NCBI GenBank assembly: GCA_910586905.1 | Contig: CAJUIV010000038.1 | Span: forward strand, 1-7,228 | Length of the DNA: 7,228 nt | Source: an uncultured Christensenellaceae bacterium | GTDB taxonomy: Bacteria; Bacillota; Clostridia; Christensenellales; CAG-314 | Direction: 5' to 3' | Shown here: in pieces, positions 4,804-7,228 of the stretch | Layout: each line of letters starts with the position of its first letter | How positions within the stretch are numbered: the stretch's first letter is position 1 | Program-made: the position numbers and the translations under genes | Notes under the pieces: generated by a model | What the model was told of the DNA's origin: nothing | Databases searched by the model: none | The model's input: only the letters and a program-made list of their open reading frames with translations

Positions 4804-5514
4804 ATGATTAACGAAAACGAACCTTGTCTTAAAATGCGCAATAAAACCACCCGCGCGGAAGAAACGTACTGCAAGCACTATCTCAAAAAATTCCGCGGGT
4901 ACTTGCGCGCCGAATTTATAAACCACCAAACCGTAGGACTGTTTTTCGGCATCGGAGCTTTGCTTGCTTTGTGTTTGCTTACACCTAACGACATCTATGA
5001 GTTTGGTACATATATCAAATGGACGTTGTTCGGCATTTTCGTATTTGCTTACATCGTCAAGATCACCATAAGCCTGTGGTTTTGGAAATACGCCAAACAC
5101 GTTGTAATAACTAACGAAGGCGTGTGGATAATGTATTACAGCTCGTTTTGGTGGAGCGAAGACTTTACCGGCAAAAAACGATTTTTAAGCCCCACATGGT
5201 CATTATACGGCTGGTCCGAAATAAAAATCACCGACAGCGATACCGCGCGGCCGAAATCTCCGGTAAAAATTTCACGAGAATTTGAGGCTTTCGATTACGC
5301 GGTAATAAAATCGTGCAAATTGACTTCTCTTTTTTTAACCCGCTTCGACGGCGTACAAGAAATAGACTTTCTTGAACAAGACGACGCAAACGAAATACTT
5401 GCGTACGCGCGCGAATGTAAAAAGAGAAAAAAACGTAAAAAGAAAGACACAGAGATAATCGAAGAAGCTTACGACAAATTACCCGACGACGAATACGTTG
5501 AAGACGAAGAATAA
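4804..5514 (+). CDS. Unknown two-pass membrane protein, first of a tandem paralogous pair
   Basis: 236 residues from the ATG at 4804, preceded by GGAG 5 bases upstream; upstream in-frame starts (TTG 4738, ATG 4750) fall inside the promoter. A hydrophilic N-terminus is followed by two membrane helices (about 43-60 and 70-93), then a soluble domain of about 110 residues, and a strongly charged tail. The second helix ends in SLWFWKYAK and leads into VITNEGVWIM, then GKKRFLSPTWSLYGWSEI (123-140); these motifs recur in the next gene. The helix pair followed by a beta-rich segment with W..I and a terminal helix (DDANEILAYARE) resembles membrane-anchored PH-like or YcxB-like proteins, which is a guess from architecture. 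The tail switches from nine Lys/Arg in a row (206-214) to an acidic end (DDEYVEDEE). Function unknown. Confidence 0.85.
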   Translation: MINENEPCLKMRNKTTRAEETYCKHYLKKFRGYLRAEFINHQTVGLFFGIGALLALCLLTPNDIYEFGTYIKWTLFGIFVFAYIVKITISLWFWKYAKHVVITNEGVWIMYYSSFWWSEDFTGKKRFLSPTWSLYGWSEIKITDSDTARPKSPVKISREFEAFDYAVIKSCKLTSLFLTRFDGVQEIDFLEQDDANEILAYARECKKRKKRKKKDTEIIEEAYDKLPDDEYVEDEE

Positions 5515-5569
5515 ACTCGTATTAAAAGCGAAACAAAATAACTTTCACCATTTCTTTAACAAAAATACA

Positions 5570-6256
5570 ATGGACTCTCAAGCACATCTGTCTGCAATAA
5601 AGCAATATCTTTCCGCTAAAAACGAAACGATAGTAAGACATTACGTTAAAAACAAACGCGCCTATTTAAGACAGACTTTTTTTCCGCGTTTCTATCGTAT
5701 ACTTTTAACGGCAGAACTACTAATCTTAATACCGGTTATCTTGTCGTTGTCGTTCGATTACTCCGCTTCGTTTAACTATATCGCATTTTACATACTTTCA
5801 GCGTTTATTGCCGCGTCTTTTGCAAGTTACTTAATAAGGCTGTCTGTAAAATTGTGGTTTTGGAAGTATTGCAAAGATATCTTCTTGACAAAAAAAGGCG
5901 TTTGGATTGTACGATTGGGCTTATTTTGGACGAAAAACAACTATTGCGGAAAGAAAAAAATGTTCAGTCCGTATTGGGAATCTATACGCTGGGAAGAAAT
6001 ATTACATATTAGTAAAGGATTGTATTACGGCAATCTTCTTGACGGAAACGCAGTTGAATTTACAGACAGAAAAACCGGCGAAAAATATTTGTTACAAAAC
6101 GCGTATTTACAAAATCGTATCAAAACAATGGATATCGGTTATTTTAAAGAAACTGAAACGGACGAAATCGTTAAATATTCAAAACATATGAAAAAGTTAA
6201 TAAAGAAAACAAATCAACACTCCGATGATTTGAACGTATACGGCGATGAAATTTAA
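5570..6256 (+). CDS. Unknown two-pass membrane protein, second of a tandem paralogous pair
   Basis: 228 residues from the ATG at 5570. There is no clear Shine-Dalgarno (the upstream bases are TTAACAAAAATACA), but this start aligns within one residue with that of its neighbour (HYVKNKRAYLRQTF against HYLKKFRGYLRAEF). A TTG at 5498, inside the previous gene, is a less likely alternative. Two membrane helices (about 43-60 and 70-92) are followed by the shared motifs KLWFWKYCK, LTKKGVWIV and GKKKMFSPYWESIRWEEI (127-144), then a less conserved domain and a final helix (ETDEIVKYSKHMKKLIKK). It lacks the polybasic/acidic tail of its neighbour. It lies 55 bases after the first gene without a terminator or promoter, so the two are probably co-transcribed from 4731-4759. 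Possibly a PH-like or YcxB-like membrane protein; function unknown. Confidence 0.82.
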   Translation: MDSQAHLSAIKQYLSAKNETIVRHYVKNKRAYLRQTFFPRFYRILLTAELLILIPVILSLSFDYSASFNYIAFYILSAFIAASFASYLIRLSVKLWFWKYCKDIFLTKKGVWIVRLGLFWTKNNYCGKKKMFSPYWESIRWEEILHISKGLYYGNLLDGNAVEFTDRKTGEKYLLQNAYLQNRIKTMDIGYFKETETDEIVKYSKHMKKLIKKTNQHSDDLNVYGDEI

Positions 6257-6276
6257 TCTCGCCGTATTTTTATTTT
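6238..6276 (+). terminator. Terminator of the tandem membrane-protein operon, overlapping the stop codon
   Basis: ATACGGCGA (6238-6246) pairs perfectly with TCGCCGTAT (6259-6267), followed by TTTTATTTT. The 12-base loop contains the TAA stop (6254-6256), so the last codons form the 5' arm. Confidence 0.88.
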
Positions 6277-6281
6277 AAGTA

Positions 6282-6310
6282 TTGACAAAGTTATTAAAAT
6301 ATACTAGAAT
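6282..6310 (+). promoter_or_regulatory. Sigma-A promoter of cdd
   Basis: TTGACA (6282-6287), a 17-base AT-rich spacer and TAGAAT (6305-6310), just after the previous terminator. The start should be near 6317, leaving an 85-base A-rich leader in which I see no strong structure. Confidence 0.9.
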
Positions 6311-6401
6311 TATAACCCAACGCAAAAGCGACAATAAATTCAATCCGTAAATACATCATAGAAATATAAAAAGAAAACTTTATCGGTAACTCGGAGGAAT
6401 T

Positions 6402-6821
6402 ATGATAGATTACAAAATATTGGTAGCCGAAGCTTACAAGGCGCAAAAAATGGCGTACATTCCCTACTCTAACTGGGCGGTAGGAGCGGCGTTGCTTACA
6501 AAAGAAGGTAAAATATACCGCGGATGCAACATTGAAAGCTCCACATTTTCACCGACTAATTGCGCGGAAAGAACGGCGTTTTTCAAAGCGGTTTCCGAAG
6601 GCGAACGTGATTTCGTTGCAATCGCAATAGTAGGCAACGACGTAAACACTCCAATCGGACAAGGAGACTATTGTTCTCCTTGCGGCGTTTGCAGACAAGT
6701 TATGACAGAATTTTGTCAAGAAGATTTTAAAATAATTCTCGCAAAAGATTACGATATATATCAAGTATACACTCTCGGTCAACTTATGCCTCTTGCAAGT
6801 TTACCGTTAAAAAACCAATAA
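6402..6821 (+). CDS. cdd: Cytidine deaminase
   Basis: 139 residues, a little longer than the usual 130-136. It carries the zinc-dependent deaminase signatures: NCAERTA, with zinc ligand Cys54 and catalytic Glu56, and PCGVCRQ, with zinc ligands Cys94 and Cys97. The substrate-binding stretch YSNWAVGAALLTKEGKIYRGCNIE with Asn43 and Glu45 is also present. The enzyme deaminates cytidine and deoxycytidine to uridine and deoxyuridine in pyrimidine salvage, normally as a homotetramer of this three-cysteine type. Start: ATG with GGAGG 4 bases upstream. The gene has its own promoter and terminator and no salvage partner (deoA, pdp or era) next to it. The segment between the two zinc motifs (GNDVNTPIGQGDYCS) is a few residues longer than in the Bacillus enzyme. 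Confidence 0.97.
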   Translation: MIDYKILVAEAYKAQKMAYIPYSNWAVGAALLTKEGKIYRGCNIESSTFSPTNCAERTAFFKAVSEGERDFVAIAIVGNDVNTPIGQGDYCSPCGVCRQVMTEFCQEDFKIILAKDYDIYQVYTLGQLMPLASLPLKNQ

Positions 6822-6837
6822 GGATTCTTACTCTATT

Positions 6838-6867
6838 AAGGCGCTGTTTTAGCGCCTTTATTTTATT
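6838..6867 (+). terminator. Intrinsic terminator of cdd
   Basis: AAGGCGCT (6838-6845) pairs with AGCGCCTT (6851-6858) around a GTTTT loop, followed by TATTTTATT. It lies 16 bases after the cdd stop. Confidence 0.92.
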
Positions 6868-7228
6868 CATTCTTAAAAATAAACAAACTACTTTACTGAT
6901 AAAGACTTTACTAAGCTTATATACGCATTCTTGCGGCAGCACGTTATCCGCGTTCGGTTCGCGCGCATACACAATCGAAGCTATTACGAAAGAAAGACGG
7001 TACCGTATATTTTGCGCGCGAACGAAATTTCAATTTTACAAACGGAACAGCAACTCCGAAAAATTATACAACTGCCAAATGCACGACTTACTCTAACATT
7101 TTGACGTTTTATTTTTGTTTAACTCTTTAAAGAACTGAGAAAGATATTCAAAAATGTTTCAAAACTTGAGAATTGTAGTCGTTTTTGTTTATTTTTTAAA
7201 TAAGGTTTACGTTTACACATCAAATATT
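6868..7228. other. Gene-poor right end with an 11-bp inverted repeat
   Basis: No gene with a believable start and ribosome binding site is visible on either strand. Positions 6930-7080 are more GC-rich than the flanks and hold a perfect inverted repeat, GTTCGCGCGCA (6957-6967) and TGCGCGCGAAC (7013-7023), enclosing the palindrome ACGGTACCGT (6997-7006). A + strand frame open from 6883 to a TGA at 7102 reads like protein near its end (RANEISILQTEQQLRKIIQL), but has only a TTG (6931) as possible start and no Shine-Dalgarno. From about 7100 onward the sequence is plain AT-rich DNA with no signal I can name. Confidence 0.4.

Noticed and set aside
6784..6972. Minus-strand open frame of 62 codons overlapping the cdd end
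   Set aside because: It runs through the cdd terminator and the coding 3' end, has no ribosome binding site, and shows no family motif.
1..7228. CRISPR arrays, tRNA genes, transposases, toxin-antitoxin or phage genes
   Set aside because: No regularly spaced direct repeats, cloverleaf patterns or matching proteins were seen anywhere in the window; in particular there is no tRNA-Trp beside secE.

Overview
The window looks like a chromosomal piece of an AT-rich, Gram-positive-type bacterium, most likely an uncultured member of the Clostridia/Bacillota. The evidence is the gene order rpmG-secE-nusG-rplK-rplA-rplJ-rplL, strong GGAGG-type ribosome binding sites, near-consensus sigma-A promoters (TTGACA-17-TATTAT type), many intrinsic terminators, a canonical L10 leader attenuator, and a zinc-ribbon (CxxC...CxxC) L33. 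The taxonomic call is inference; no rRNA or other decisive marker is present.

Layout. (1) Positions 1-749, + strand: the 3' end of a repetitive secreted/surface protein with GLUG-like G-G-[LI]-[VF]-G repeats. Its stop codon lies inside a long hairpin. (2) Positions 750-1142: no protein gene; a possible small structured RNA and a strong hairpin terminator. (3) Positions 1143-4660, - strand: the rpmG-secE-nusG-rplK-rplA-rplJ-rplL transcription/translation cluster, read right to left from a near-perfect promoter at 4629-4657 and closed by a long terminator at 1143-1184. Leaders or hairpins sit before rpmG, rplK, rplJ (the L10 leader, with visible competing terminator and antiterminator pairings) and rplL. 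(4) Positions 4731-6276, + strand, divergent from the ribosomal cluster: a strong promoter whose spacer holds an 18-bp inverted repeat, then two tandem paralogous two-pass membrane proteins of unknown function and a terminator. (5) Positions 6282-6867, + strand: a monocistronic cytidine deaminase (cdd) with its own promoter and terminator. (6) Positions 6868-7228: no convincing gene, but an 11-bp perfect GC-rich inverted repeat and a short protein-like open frame that may be a remnant.

How the genes work together. The minus-strand cluster supplies the ribosomal L11/L1 stalk, the L10-L7/L12 stalk, L33, the SecE translocon subunit and the NusG elongation factor. L10 (and probably L1) feed back on their own mRNA. 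The usual next genes, rpoB-rpoC, do not follow rplL: the operon ends in a terminator facing a convergent surface-protein gene.

The least explained part is the tandem membrane-protein pair with its operator-like palindrome. The most interesting residue-level oddity is in L11, where the normally conserved PPVGPALGQ segment reads PPVGSALGP, in the region known to affect thiopeptide antibiotic binding.
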